64,000 nt of DNA from Elioraea rosea (GTDB taxonomy: Bacteria; Pseudomonadota; Alphaproteobacteria; Acetobacterales; Acetobacteraceae). Both the position numbers and the translations under genes were made by a program. The stretch lies in the NCBI RefSeq assembly GCF_007644105.1, contig NZ_VFAC01000013.1, positions 28,632-92,631 of the forward strand, given 5' to 3'. Under the pieces are notes generated by a model. That model was not told where the DNA came from and searched no databases. It saw only the letters and a list, made by a program, of their open reading frames with translations. Below, piece after piece: positions 44,628-53,228 of this stretch (positions are counted from its first letter, which is position 1; each line of letters begins with the position of its first letter).

Positions 44628-45364
44628 GCGACCGCCCGGAAGCTGGCCTGCCCTACGCGGCCGAACAGCGCCGCGCCGACGCGCACGAACAGCAGAAGCA
44701 CCGGCACGAGCAGGGCCACCTTGACGAGAACCTCGAGGGTGAAGAGCCCGCCGAGGAAGGGCGGCACCAGGGAGACGAGGCCGACGATCGCGAAGAACAG
44801 GATCAGGTTGGCGCGATGCTCGCGCGCTTCCTCCGTGCCGGCGAGGAGGTAGAGGATCACCGGTGGCCCACTCATTCCCGTCGAGCCCTTCATGAGCCCG
44901 GCGGAGGCGCCGACCGCCATCGTCAGAGGCGTCGGACGCGAGCCGCGATAGCGCCAGCCGCTTGCTAGCACACCGCCGAATACGATGACGAGCACGCCCA
45001 TCGCGCGCGTCAGCACCTCCGGGTCGGCCACGAACAGCACCCAGGCGCCGAACGGCACCATGGCGCAGGCTGCGAGGGCCATCGGGAACGCCACGCGGCG
45101 GTTCACGTGCTGCCACGCGCCGAACAGCAGCTGGCTGCCGATCAGCGCTTCCATCAGCAGCATCGCAGGAACACCCACGGTCGGGCCCCACAGGACCGAA
45201 TAGACCGGTGCCAGCGTGATCGCCGTGCCGAAGCCTGCGAAGCCGCGCATCACGCCGGCGATCGCCGTCGCGACGAAGGCGACGGCGAGCTTCCAGTCGA
45301 ACGAGGCGAGAAGCGCCGCCCAGAACGTGCTCAGCACCGTGGCATCACCATGCCGGGCCGTCAT
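44582..45364 (-). CDS. TauE/SafE-family membrane permease
   Basis: 260 residues with about eight helices. The first motif is AVAFVATAIAGVMRGFAGFG with the family repeat AVGASAGLMKGSTGMSGPPV in the second half, which marks the duplicated TauE/SafE (DUF81) fold. It probably exports a sulfur- or sulfonate-type anion, but the ligand is unknown. Its start lies inside the 3' end of the DUF3553 gene, a 20-base overlap. Confidence 0.88.
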   Translation of the reverse strand: MTARHGDATVLSTFWAALLASFDWKLAVAFVATAIAGVMRGFAGFGTAITLAPVYSVLWGPTVGVPAMLLMEALIGSQLLFGAWQHVNRRVAFPMALAACAMVPFGAWVLFVADPEVLTRAMGVLVIVFGGVLASGWRYRGSRPTPLTMAVGASAGLMKGSTGMSGPPVILYLLAGTEEAREHRANLILFFAIVGLVSLVPPFLGGLFTLEVLVKVALLVPVLLLFVRVGAALFGRVGQASFRAVAYAILFAVGLIALLA

Positions 45365-45527
45365 CGAGCGGTTCGAGCGCCACCACCGCGACGTTAACCA
45401 GAACCTTACCCGCGTTCTCGAAGTTCACCGTCACCCGCGTGCCGATGACGCTCTGCACCTGCCCCTCTCCCCATTCTGGGCGGTCAGGGTGTCGTACGCG
45501 CTGGCCAGGTGTCAGGAGCGTGGGCAC
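45345..45527 (-). CDS. DUF3553 domain protein
   Basis: 60 residues beginning at GTG 45527. The whole chain matches the DUF3553 pattern: LTPGQRVRHPDRPEWGEGQV, QSVIGTRVTVNFENAGKVLV, then VVALEPLDD. This is a small SH3-like beta-barrel of the kind found in the C-terminal part of nucleic-acid helicases. It overlaps the TauE/SafE start by 20 bases. Function unknown. Confidence 0.75.
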   Translation of the reverse strand: MPTLLTPGQRVRHPDRPEWGEGQVQSVIGTRVTVNFENAGKVLVNVAVVALEPLDDGPAW

Positions 45528-45648
45528 GGGTCGAGGATAGGTGGTTGCTCCCCGCACCACCACTGGCCGCTCGGGTTGCCAAGCGCGACCGCTGCGCATA
45601 AGTCGGGGCCTTGCGTCGCGGCCCGAAGGGCCCTGGGAGGAGAACGCC

Positions 45649-46623
45649 ATGCCATCGATCGGACGGAGAGCCGCGCTCGGCACGCTTGCCGCCGCCGCAC
45701 TCGCACGCCCCGCCCTCGCACAGTCCTGGCCGAGCGGGCCGATCCGCATCGTCGTGCCGTTCCCCCCCGGCGGCAGCACCGACGCCGTCGCGCGCCTCGC
45801 CGCGCCGGGGCTGCAGCAGGCGCTTGGGGTTCCCATCGTGGTCGAGAACCGCGGCGGCGCGGCAGGCAGCATCGGCACCGGCACCGTCGCCCGCGCCGAG
45901 CCGGACGGCAACACCTGGCTTCTCACCTTCGACAGCCACGCCGTGCTCGAAGCGCTTCTGCCCTCGCTGAACTTCTCGCCGGACAAGGACCTCGTGCCGG
46001 TGATGCACATCGGCGGCGCGCCCTATGTGCTCGGCACGGCCCCCTCGAAGCCGTACCGGACGATCGCCGACGTCGTCGCCGCAGCCAAGGCGCAGCCCGA
46101 TTCCGTGAGCTTCGGCTCGACAGGCAACGGCACCGTCGGCCATCTCGCGATGACGCTCCTGGCGCAGCGCGCGGGCGTGCGGCTCACCCACATCGCCTAC
46201 CGCGGCGGCGGCCCGGCCGTGACGGATGCGGTTGCCGGCAATGTCGATCTCATCATCGGCTCGGCGGCCGTGCTGAACCCGCAATTCGCCGGCGGCAGGC
46301 TTCGCCCGGTGGTCCAGATGGGAAGCGAGCGTCTGCCCGGCCTCCCCGACACGCCGACGATGCAGCAATCGGGCTTCGACGGCTTCCTCGCCGAGGCCTG
46401 GTGGGCCGTGTTCGCCCCGGCGCGCACGCCGGCGCCGGTCATCGCCCGCTTCCACGAGGCGCTTGTCGCGGCCTTCCGCGACCCGAAGGTGAACGAGACG
46501 ATGACGACGTCGCAGCAGGCGCGCGTGGTGCTGTCGACGCCGGAGGAGGCCAAGCGCTTCGTCGACAACGAGGTCGCGACGTGGGGCAAGGTCGTGCGCG
46601 ACAACGCGATCCGGCCGGACTGA
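45649..46623 (+). CDS. Bug/TctC-family periplasmic receptor (orphan)
   Basis: 324 residues. The leader MPSIGRRAALGTLAAAALAR ends near ALAQS, with a twin-arginine-like pair. Bug motifs: WPSGPIRIVVPFPPGGSTD, GVPIVVENRGGAAGSIGTG, HIAYRGGGPAVTDAVAGNVD and AVFAPARTPAPVIARFHE. GGGAGGAGAA precedes ATG 45649. No TctA or TctB gene is adjacent, so it must feed a remote permease or act as a ligand-sensing protein. Confidence 0.93.
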   Translation: MPSIGRRAALGTLAAAALARPALAQSWPSGPIRIVVPFPPGGSTDAVARLAAPGLQQALGVPIVVENRGGAAGSIGTGTVARAEPDGNTWLLTFDSHAVLEALLPSLNFSPDKDLVPVMHIGGAPYVLGTAPSKPYRTIADVVAAAKAQPDSVSFGSTGNGTVGHLAMTLLAQRAGVRLTHIAYRGGGPAVTDAVAGNVDLIIGSAAVLNPQFAGGRLRPVVQMGSERLPGLPDTPTMQQSGFDGFLAEAWWAVFAPARTPAPVIARFHEALVAAFRDPKVNETMTTSQQARVVLSTPEEAKRFVDNEVATWGKVVRDNAIRPD

Positions 46624-46634
46624 CGCTTTCTGCT

Positions 46635-46660
46635 CCCTGGGCGCCTCAGCGCGCCCAGGG
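46635..46660. terminator. Bidirectional hairpin between convergent genes
   Basis: CCCTGGGCGC (46635-46644) and GCGCCCAGGG (46651-46660) form a perfect ten-base-pair stem with a six-base loop. It lies between the Bug stop and the M48 stop, which falls in the loop. A perfect stem between two convergent ends suggests a terminator for both, without a T tract. Confidence 0.55.
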
Positions 46661-47617
46661 ATTGCGGCGCAGCCTGCCGCCGCCGAAGCGCGGCGGCGGC
46701 GGCAGCGGCGCGGCCTGCCAGGCAGGCTCCCAGGGCGCCGGCGGCATTGGCGCCGGCGCGGCAAGCTCCCGCAGCGCGGCGATCCTCTGCGCCACGGTCG
46801 GATGCGTACGGAACCAGCGCAGCCAGGACGGCCCGCGCGCCGCGAGCCTCTCGAAATCGTCGCCCTGGATGCGCTCGAGCCGCGCCAGCGCCGAGGCCAG
46901 CGCGGCCGGGTCGCCGGTGAGCTCGGCAGCGCCCGCATCGGCGAGGAACTCCCGCGTCCGGGTGAGCCTGAGGGTCAGCAGGTCGGCCAGCACGGGGGAG
47001 AAGATCAGCACGAGCGGCAGCAGCGGATGCGCCCCGATCGCGCCGAAGCCCGCAAAGATCGCAACGAGCAGTCCGGCCTGGGCCATGATCCGCGTCGCGG
47101 TCGCGGCGATCGAGGCAAGCCGCAGGACGAACAGGTCGCCATGCCGGACGTGGCTCACCTCATGGGCAAGGACGGCGGCAAGCTCCTCAGGCGGCAGTGC
47201 CTCGACCAGGGCACGGGTGACGCCGATGCCGGGGTCGCGCTCTGTTCCTGCGGCAACCGCCTGGAGCGGCTTCTGCGGAAGCAGCCAGAGCCGGGGCATG
47301 GCAGGCAGGCCAGCGCGCGCGGCGAGCTCGGCGAGCATCGCGTGCAGCCCCGGCGCCTGGAAGGGCGAGAGCTGTGCTGCGCCGAGGCCCTGGCGGAACA
47401 GCGTGCCGCCCGGCACGGCCGAGAAGGCCATGGTCGCGGCCGCGAAGCCGAGGCCGAACACAAGCCCCTGCGCGCCCGCGGCGAGATACCCGACCGCCGC
47501 GGCGAGGCCCGCGAGCGCAGCGATCGTCGCTGCCGTCTCGAGCCGGTTGGCGAGCCGGGCGCGGGCGACGGCCTTGGTCTCGGTGATCAGACGCTGCATC
47601 CGCCCCCCGAAGGCCAT
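46646..47617 (-). CDS. M48-family (HtpX-like) membrane metalloprotease
   Basis: 323 residues. Two N-terminal helices (ETAATIAALAGLAAAVGYLA and LVFGLGFAAATMAFSAV) are followed by the zinc site LAAVLAHEVSHVRHGDL with the third ligand in TREFLADAGAAEL. Further helices lie between. HtpX-type proteases take part in membrane-protein quality control. A C-terminal proline-rich tail (about 295-323) lacks fold. ATG 47617 or the second methionine is the start. Confidence 0.92.
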   Translation of the reverse strand: MAFGGRMQRLITETKAVARARLANRLETAATIAALAGLAAAVGYLAAGAQGLVFGLGFAAATMAFSAVPGGTLFRQGLGAAQLSPFQAPGLHAMLAELAARAGLPAMPRLWLLPQKPLQAVAAGTERDPGIGVTRALVEALPPEELAAVLAHEVSHVRHGDLFVLRLASIAATATRIMAQAGLLVAIFAGFGAIGAHPLLPLVLIFSPVLADLLTLRLTRTREFLADAGAAELTGDPAALASALARLERIQGDDFERLAARGPSWLRWFRTHPTVAQRIAALRELAAPAPMPPAPWEPAWQAAPLPPPPRFGGGRLRRNPWAR

Positions 47618-47655
47618 GATCGGCCCGCCGGTGGTATCGCCTTCACCCGCCTGGC

Positions 47656-47663
47656 GCTATAGC
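47656..47663 (+). promoter_or_regulatory. Possible housekeeping -10 element
   Basis: GCTATAGC matches the alphaproteobacterial -10 consensus (Caulobacter form GCTANAWC) closely, 37 bases before the mannose-1-phosphate guanylyltransferase start. The -35 region is weak (TTCACC, 47642-47647, with short spacing). Confidence 0.35.
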
Positions 47664-47700
47664 TGCGTCGCACACTCCCACTGCAACGGTGTCCATCCTC

Positions 47701-49152
47701 ATGCCCGACCCGCACCCCGCCACCGATGCGGCTCCTGCCGTCGTCCCGGTCATCCTCTCGGGCGGCACCGGAACGCGGCTCTGGCCGGCGAGCCGCGAGA
47801 GCCTGCCGAAGCAGCTCCTGCCGCTCGTCTCCGACAAGACGATGATCGTCGAGACCGCGCTGCGGGCGGGGCGGGAGGCAGGGTTCGCCCCACCCATCGT
47901 GGTCTGCAACGAGGCGCACCGCTTCATGGTGGGGGAGCAGCTTCGGGAGGCGGGCGTGACGGGGGCGCGCATCGTTCTCGAGCCCGAGGGGCGCAACAGC
48001 GCGCCCGCGATCGCCGCCGCCGCCGTTCTGGTGGCGGAGACGGCGCCCGATACCCCCCTCTGGTTGATGGCGGCCGATGCCGCGATCGCCGACATCCCCG
48101 CCCTGCACAAGGCCGTTGCGGCCGCGACGGCGGCCGCGCGCGCCGGCCGTATCGTGACCTTCGGCATGACGCCGACCGCGCCCGAGACCGGCTATGGCTA
48201 CATCGAGGCAGGCGCGCCGCTTGCGGGGCTTGACGGCGTGCAGGCGGTGACGCGCTTCACCGAGAAGCCGGATGCGCCGACGGCTGAGGCCTTCCTCAAG
48301 GGCGGGCGGCATCTCTGGAACAGCGGCATGTTCATGTTCACGGCCGCCACCCTGATCGCCGAGCTCGAGCGGCACGCACCCGAGGTGCTCGTCGCCGTGC
48401 GTGCCGCCGTCGCCGCGCGCACGACCGATCTCGACTTCATCCGCCTCGACAAGGCCGCCTTCGTCCGCGCCCCCTCGATCAGCCTCGACTATGCGGTGGC
48501 GGAGAAGACGACCAAGGCCGCCGTGGTGCCCGCCTCGCTCGGCTGGTCCGATGTCGGGTCCTGGGCGGCGCTGTGGGACCTTGCGGCGAAGGACGGGTCC
48601 GGCAACGCCGCGATCGGCAACGTGCTAATCGAGGACAGCCGCAACAGCTACGTGCGCAGCGACGGCCCGCTCGTCGCCGTGCTCGGGCTCGACGATGCCG
48701 TCGTGGTCGCGACAGAGGATGCGGTGCTGGCCATGCCGCGCTCGCGCGCGCAGGACGTCAAGCGCATCGTCGACCGGCTGAAGGCGGCGAAGCGCAAGGA
48801 AGCCACCGAGCATCGCCGGATGTACCGCCCCTGGGGCTTCTACGAGGGGCTGATCATGGGCGACCGGTTCCAGGTCAAGCGCATCGTCGTCGTGCCCGGC
48901 GGACGCCTCTCTCTGCAGAAGCACATGCACCGCGCCGAGCACTGGGTGGTGGTGAACGGCACAGCGGAGGTGACGCGCGACGACGAGGTCCTGCTCGTGC
49001 GCGAGAACGAGAGCGTCTACCTGCCGCTCGGCTGCGTGCACCGCCTGGTCAATCCGGGGAAGATCCCCTTGGCGCTGATCGAGGTCCAGTCCGGCCCCTA
49101 TCTCGGGGAGGACGATATCGTCCGCCTCGAGGACGTGTACGGGCGCGGCTGA
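47701..49152 (+). CDS. Mannose-1-phosphate guanylyltransferase/mannose-6-phosphate isomerase
   Basis: 483 residues, the standard length of the bifunctional (type II) enzyme. The nucleotidyltransferase half has VILSGGTGTRLWPASRES-type text near the start with LPKQLLPL, and RFTEKPDAPTAEAFL (F-x-E-K-P). The cupin isomerase half (about 375-480) has YRPWGFYEGL, RIVVVPGGRLSLQKHMHR and AEHWVVVNGTAEV. It makes GDP-mannose for polysaccharides. GTG 47689 is an alternative start. The final base of its stop is the first base of the SDR gene. Confidence 0.93.
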   Translation: MPDPHPATDAAPAVVPVILSGGTGTRLWPASRESLPKQLLPLVSDKTMIVETALRAGREAGFAPPIVVCNEAHRFMVGEQLREAGVTGARIVLEPEGRNSAPAIAAAAVLVAETAPDTPLWLMAADAAIADIPALHKAVAAATAAARAGRIVTFGMTPTAPETGYGYIEAGAPLAGLDGVQAVTRFTEKPDAPTAEAFLKGGRHLWNSGMFMFTAATLIAELERHAPEVLVAVRAAVAARTTDLDFIRLDKAAFVRAPSISLDYAVAEKTTKAAVVPASLGWSDVGSWAALWDLAAKDGSGNAAIGNVLIEDSRNSYVRSDGPLVAVLGLDDAVVVATEDAVLAMPRSRAQDVKRIVDRLKAAKRKEATEHRRMYRPWGFYEGLIMGDRFQVKRIVVVPGGRLSLQKHMHRAEHWVVVNGTAEVTRDDEVLLVRENESVYLPLGCVHRLVNPGKIPLALIEVQSGPYLGEDDIVRLEDVYGRG

Positions 49153-49910
49153 TGGACCTCGAGCTGAAGGACAGGGTCGCCCTCGTCACCGGAGCATCGG
49201 CAGGGCTCGGGCGCGCGATCGCGGCCGAGCTTGCCGCCGAGGGCGCGCGGCTCGCCATCCTCGCCCGTCGCGCCGCCCTGCTCGAAAGCCTCGCGGACGA
49301 GATCGCCGCGAGCGGCGCTGAGCGGCCCCTCGTCATCCTCGCCGACATCACCGAGGCTGCGACGGCCGAGCGCGTGCGCGAGGCCGTGCTCGGCGGGTTC
49401 GGGCGGTGCGACTGCCTCGTCAACAACGCCGGCGGCTCGCGGCCCCAGCAGGGGCTCGGCGCGGACGAGGCGTGGGAGGAGGCGATGATGCTGAACTTCA
49501 CCGCCGGGCGGCGCATCGCGCACGCGCTCATCCCGGCGATGCAGGCCAATCGTTTCGGGCGCATCGTCAACATCACCGGCCAGGACGAGCCGCACAACAT
49601 CAACGCCGCCAATGCCCCGAACGGGGCGGTGCATATCTGGGCCAAGGCGCTCTCCCGCGCCCTCGGGCCGGACGGCATCACGGTGAACTCGATCGCGCCC
49701 GGCCGCATCCATTCCGAGCAGATCGACCAGCGCGTGATGCCGACGGAGGAGAGCCGCCGTGCCTGGGTCGAGGCCAATGTTCCCGTGGGCTACATCGGCG
49801 AGCCGCGCGATCTCGCCGTGCTGGCGACGTTCCTCTGCTCGCCTGTCGCACGCTACATCACCGGCCAGGTGATCCACGTCGACGGCGGAACGCGCCGGTT
49901 CAGCCACTGA
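49152..49910 (+). CDS. SDR-fold protein lacking the catalytic triad
   Basis: 252 residues with an intact Rossmann start (TGASAGLG, 13-20), NNAG (91-94) and the conserved N115. However, aligned to the typical S-Y-K triad by the fixed spacing to the GITVN strand (175-179), the serine is G143, the tyrosine is A153 and the lysine is N157. The chain is otherwise full length and ends YITGQVIHVDGGTRRF. It may bind NAD(P)(H) without normal dehydrogenase activity. It is coupled to the guanylyltransferase gene by a one-base overlap. Confidence 0.8.
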   Translation: MDLELKDRVALVTGASAGLGRAIAAELAAEGARLAILARRAALLESLADEIAASGAERPLVILADITEAATAERVREAVLGGFGRCDCLVNNAGGSRPQQGLGADEAWEEAMMLNFTAGRRIAHALIPAMQANRFGRIVNITGQDEPHNINAANAPNGAVHIWAKALSRALGPDGITVNSIAPGRIHSEQIDQRVMPTEESRRAWVEANVPVGYIGEPRDLAVLATFLCSPVARYITGQVIHVDGGTRRFSH

Positions 49911-49960
49911 GCCCCGGGACGCCGTAGCCGAAACGATCTCCCACCCGCTAGGCTGGGCGG

Positions 49961-51550
49961 GTGGAAACGCTCCGGATCGTCCTGCTTCTGCTCGCTGTCT
50001 CGGTGCCGCTCGCGCTTCTCGCGCGGTGGCTCGCCCTGCCCTACGCCGTCACCCTCGTGCTCGGCGGCATGGCTCTCGCCTTCCTGCCCTTCCTGCCCCA
50101 GCTCACGATCGAGCCCGGCCTCGTCCTGGCGTTCTTCCTGCCGCCGCTTCTGCATGGCGCGGCCGTGGCGATGCCCTGGCGTGCCTTCCGCGACAATCTC
50201 AGGCCCATCCTCCTCCTCGCCGTCGGCCTCGTGCTGTTCACGACGCTTCTGGTTGGGGTCGCGGTGAAACTGCTTGTCCCGTCCCTGCCCTGGGCCGTGT
50301 GCTTCGCCACCGGCGCGATCATCTCGCCGCCCGATGCCGTCGCCGCCAGTTCCGTTCTCGAAAGGATGCGCCTGCCTCCGCGCCTCGTCGTCGTTCTCGA
50401 GGGCGAGAGCCTGGTGAACGACGCATCGGGCCTCATCCTCTACAAGTTCGCCATCGCCGCGGCGCTGACGGGCAGCTTCTCGTTCGCCGATGCGCTGGTC
50501 GAGTTCGCGACCGTCTCGGTCCTCGGCGTCGGCGTCGGCTGCGCGGTGGGGCTCGCGACGATGTGGCTCGCCCACCGCCTGCCCGACACCATGCTGGTCA
50601 TCGCCGTCGGCATCCTCGCAGCCTATGGCTCCTACCAGCTCGCCGAGGAGGCCGGCGGCTCGGGCGTGCTCGGCACGGTGGCGTGCGGCCTGATCATCGG
50701 CTGGCGGGGGCCGATGGACCTGACGCCCGAGGCCCGCATCGCCGGCAGGACAGCCTGGGAGGTCATCGTGTTCCTGATGAACACGGTGCTCTTCCTCTTC
50801 GTCGGCATGAGCCTCGACGAGGTGGTGCTCCGCGTCGGTGCGACGACGTTCTGGGAGCTCGTCAGCGTGGGCATCGCGGTCTCGCTCATCGCGATCGCGG
50901 TTCGTTTCCTCTGGGTGTTCCCCGCCTCGTTCACACAGCGCTACACGCTGCTCGGCCGGCCCCGACCGAATCCGCCACCACCGCTCTGGGCGCTCATCGT
51001 GGTCTCCTGGGCGGGAATGCGGGGCGTCGTCAGCCTCGCCGCAGCACTCGCCATCCCGGCCACGCTGCCCAACGGCGCGCCGTTCCCGGGGCGCGACGCC
51101 GTGCAGGTCATCACCTTCGTCGTCATCGTCGTCACGCTTGTCGGCCAGGCGACGACGCTCGGGCCGCTGATCCGCGCCCTCGGCGCCGAGCTTCCGAGCC
51201 CGTCGGGGGACCCGAACGCCGCGACGCGAGAGCACATCGCCGAGGTCGCCGTCGAGCATCTCAGGCAGAGGACGGACGACCCGCTCGACGGTGCCATGGC
51301 GCTCGACCTGCTTCCCGAGTTCGAGGCGCGCGCGGCTGCGGTGCGCGGCGATGGCGGGGCGGCGGCGGCGGTGGCGGCCGCCGCGCGCCTCTCGTTCTAC
51401 CTCGAAACGAAGCGCGCGCAGCACCGCGCCCTGCTCGAGCTCCACCGCGAGGGCCGCATCAGCGATGCGACGCTGCAGAGCCTGCAGCTCGAGCTCGATC
51501 TCGACGAGCTTCGGATGCGCCGCGTGCTCGGCAGCACCGGGGAGCGCTGA
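49961..51550 (+). CDS. Na+/H+ antiporter, CPA1 family
   Basis: 529 residues with about 12 helices followed by a 140-residue cytoplasmic tail. The ion-site text is TGAIISPPDAVAASSVLERM and VLEGESLVNDASGLILYKF (the N-D pair). The tail is helical and charged (HLRQRTDDPLDGAMALDLL, then ALLELHREGRISDATLQSLQ). Members exchange Na+ or K+ for protons to control pH. The start is GTG at 49961, preceded by CTAGGCTGGGCGG. Confidence 0.93.
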   Translation: METLRIVLLLLAVSVPLALLARWLALPYAVTLVLGGMALAFLPFLPQLTIEPGLVLAFFLPPLLHGAAVAMPWRAFRDNLRPILLLAVGLVLFTTLLVGVAVKLLVPSLPWAVCFATGAIISPPDAVAASSVLERMRLPPRLVVVLEGESLVNDASGLILYKFAIAAALTGSFSFADALVEFATVSVLGVGVGCAVGLATMWLAHRLPDTMLVIAVGILAAYGSYQLAEEAGGSGVLGTVACGLIIGWRGPMDLTPEARIAGRTAWEVIVFLMNTVLFLFVGMSLDEVVLRVGATTFWELVSVGIAVSLIAIAVRFLWVFPASFTQRYTLLGRPRPNPPPPLWALIVVSWAGMRGVVSLAAALAIPATLPNGAPFPGRDAVQVITFVVIVVTLVGQATTLGPLIRALGAELPSPSGDPNAATREHIAEVAVEHLRQRTDDPLDGAMALDLLPEFEARAAAVRGDGGAAAAVAAAARLSFYLETKRAQHRALLELHREGRISDATLQSLQLELDLDELRMRRVLGSTGER

Positions 51551-51560
51551 GGCGTTCTGT

Positions 51561-53228
51561 TCACCCTGCGAGCGCGTCGATGCGGGCAAGCAGGTCCTTG
51601 ATCGCGAAGGGCTTGGGCAGGAACTGAACCGGCGCGCCGGGCAGATCGGCCAGCGCCTCGCTCTCGGCATAGCCGGAGACGAGGATCACGGGCAGGTCAG
51701 GCGCGGTCGCGCGCACGGTGCGCACGAGTGTCGGCCCGTCCATTCCCGGCATCGACACGTCGCTGACCAGGACGGTCGGCAGCTCCGTCTCCTGCGCAAG
51801 AAGGGCGAGCGCGGCGTCACCCGAATCGGCGGATAGAACCCGCCAGCCGGAGAGCTCGAGTCCGCGCGAGGTAAGCCGCCGCACCACCTCCTCGTCCTCG
51901 ACGAGCAGCACGGACCCGCGCACAGGCCTGTCGGGCACGATCACCTCGGCAGGCGGTGACGGCGCAGCGGGGGCGACTGGCGGCGGGGGTGGCGGCACGG
52001 GGCGCATCGCTGCCGCGTCCTCCGGCGGGTCGGGCATCGTCGCGCCCTCGTGCCGGGGCAGGTAGATGCGGAACGTCGTGCCTTCGCCCTGCGTGCTCTC
52101 GACGGCGATGAACCCGTCCGTCTGCCGCACGATGCCATAGACCATCGCGAGCCCGAGACCGGTTCCGCCCGTCTCGCGCTTGGTGGTGAAGAACGGCTCG
52201 AACAGCCGGCCGACGTGATGCGGCGCGATGCCCGTCCCCGTGTCGGCCACCTCGACCATCGCGTAGCGGCCGGGAGGGATCACCTCCTGCCCGCGTACCA
52301 GCGGGCGGTAGAGCGTGATCGCGCCGGTGCGGATCGACAGCCTGCCGCCGCGCGGCATCGCGTCGCGCGCGTTCAGCGCGAGGTTGACGATCACCTGGTC
52401 GAACTGCACGGGGTCGACGCGCACGAGGTTGCCTGGGCGGTCGAGGTCGAGCGCGATCGCGATGCGCTGGCCGAGCAGGCGGCGGAGCAGGCTCGCCACA
52501 TCCTCGATCGCGGCGTTCAGCGAGATGACGCGCGGCTGCAGCGTCTGCTTGCGGCCGAAGGCGAGAAGCTGGCGCACGAGCGCCGCGCCGCGCTCGGCGC
52601 TGCGGCGGATGTGCACGAGGTCGCCCTGCGTCGCCTCATCGTGCTCGATGCGGGCGAGCGACATGTCGGTCGCTGCGATGATGGCGGTGAGCAGGTTGTT
52701 GAAGTCGTGCGCGATGCCGCCCGCGAGCTGGCCAACGGCCTGCATCTTCTGCGTCTGCGCAAGCTGGGTCTCGAGCGCGCGGTGGCGCGTGATGTCGATC
52801 AGCCTGACGACCGCTCCGCCGACCGCCCCATCGTCCTCGAGCAGCGGCGAGACCGAGACGAGGGCGACCGTCGCGCCGGCCTGCTGGTCCGTGGCAGGCT
52901 GCGCATCCCGCCCGAGACGAAGCTCGAGCCCGGTGCGCGCGACGCGCATCGCCGAAAGGCGGGAGAGCTCGGCATCGAGGAGCGCACGGTCCTCGGGGTG
53001 GACGAGATCGGCGAGCGGCAGGCCGGGTGCGAGCGCCGTACGCTCGAGCCCGGCGAGGCCCGCGAGCGCGGCATTGGCAGAGACGATCCTGCCGCCGCCA
53101 TCGATCAGGGCGATGCCGATCGCTGCATCCTCGAACAGCGAGCGCCAGGCGCCGCCATCCCCGCCGGCAAGCGCGGCGAGCTTCCCGGCCCGTGGCGCGG
53201 CGCGAGGCGCTGCGTCATCCCCCGGCAT
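51561..53228 (-). CDS. cckA: Hybrid sensor histidine kinase, CckA-like, without membrane helices
   Basis: 555 residues: one PAS domain (about 28-150), the CckA-like dimerisation helix QMQ-type start (TQKMQAVGQLAGGIAHDFNN, phospho-acceptor H174), a HATPase_c domain with NALNARD-type text and GTGLGLAMVYGIVRQ, then a proline linker and a receiver with phospho-acceptor near D489 (VLVSDVSMPGMDG). CckA sends phosphate through ChpT to CtrA. Known forms have N-terminal helices; here the N-terminus is soluble. It overlaps the end of flhB by 14 bases. Confidence 0.82.
   Translation of the reverse strand: MPGDDAAPRAAPRAGKLAALAGGDGGAWRSLFEDAAIGIALIDGGGRIVSANAALAGLAGLERTALAPGLPLADLVHPEDRALLDAELSRLSAMRVARTGLELRLGRDAQPATDQQAGATVALVSVSPLLEDDGAVGGAVVRLIDITRHRALETQLAQTQKMQAVGQLAGGIAHDFNNLLTAIIAATDMSLARIEHDEATQGDLVHIRRSAERGAALVRQLLAFGRKQTLQPRVISLNAAIEDVASLLRRLLGQRIAIALDLDRPGNLVRVDPVQFDQVIVNLALNARDAMPRGGRLSIRTGAITLYRPLVRGQEVIPPGRYAMVEVADTGTGIAPHHVGRLFEPFFTTKRETGGTGLGLAMVYGIVRQTDGFIAVESTQGEGTTFRIYLPRHEGATMPDPPEDAAAMRPVPPPPPPVAPAAPSPPAEVIVPDRPVRGSVLLVEDEEVVRRLTSRGLELSGWRVLSADSGDAALALLAQETELPTVLVSDVSMPGMDGPTLVRTVRATAPDLPVILVSGYAESEALADLPGAPVQFLPKPFAIKDLLARIDALAG

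Noticed and set aside
45216..48233. A 1005-codon plus-strand open frame
   Set aside because: It crosses the convergent Bug and M48 genes and the start of the guanylyltransferase in the wrong frame; its text is low-complexity Arg/Pro and matches no family.
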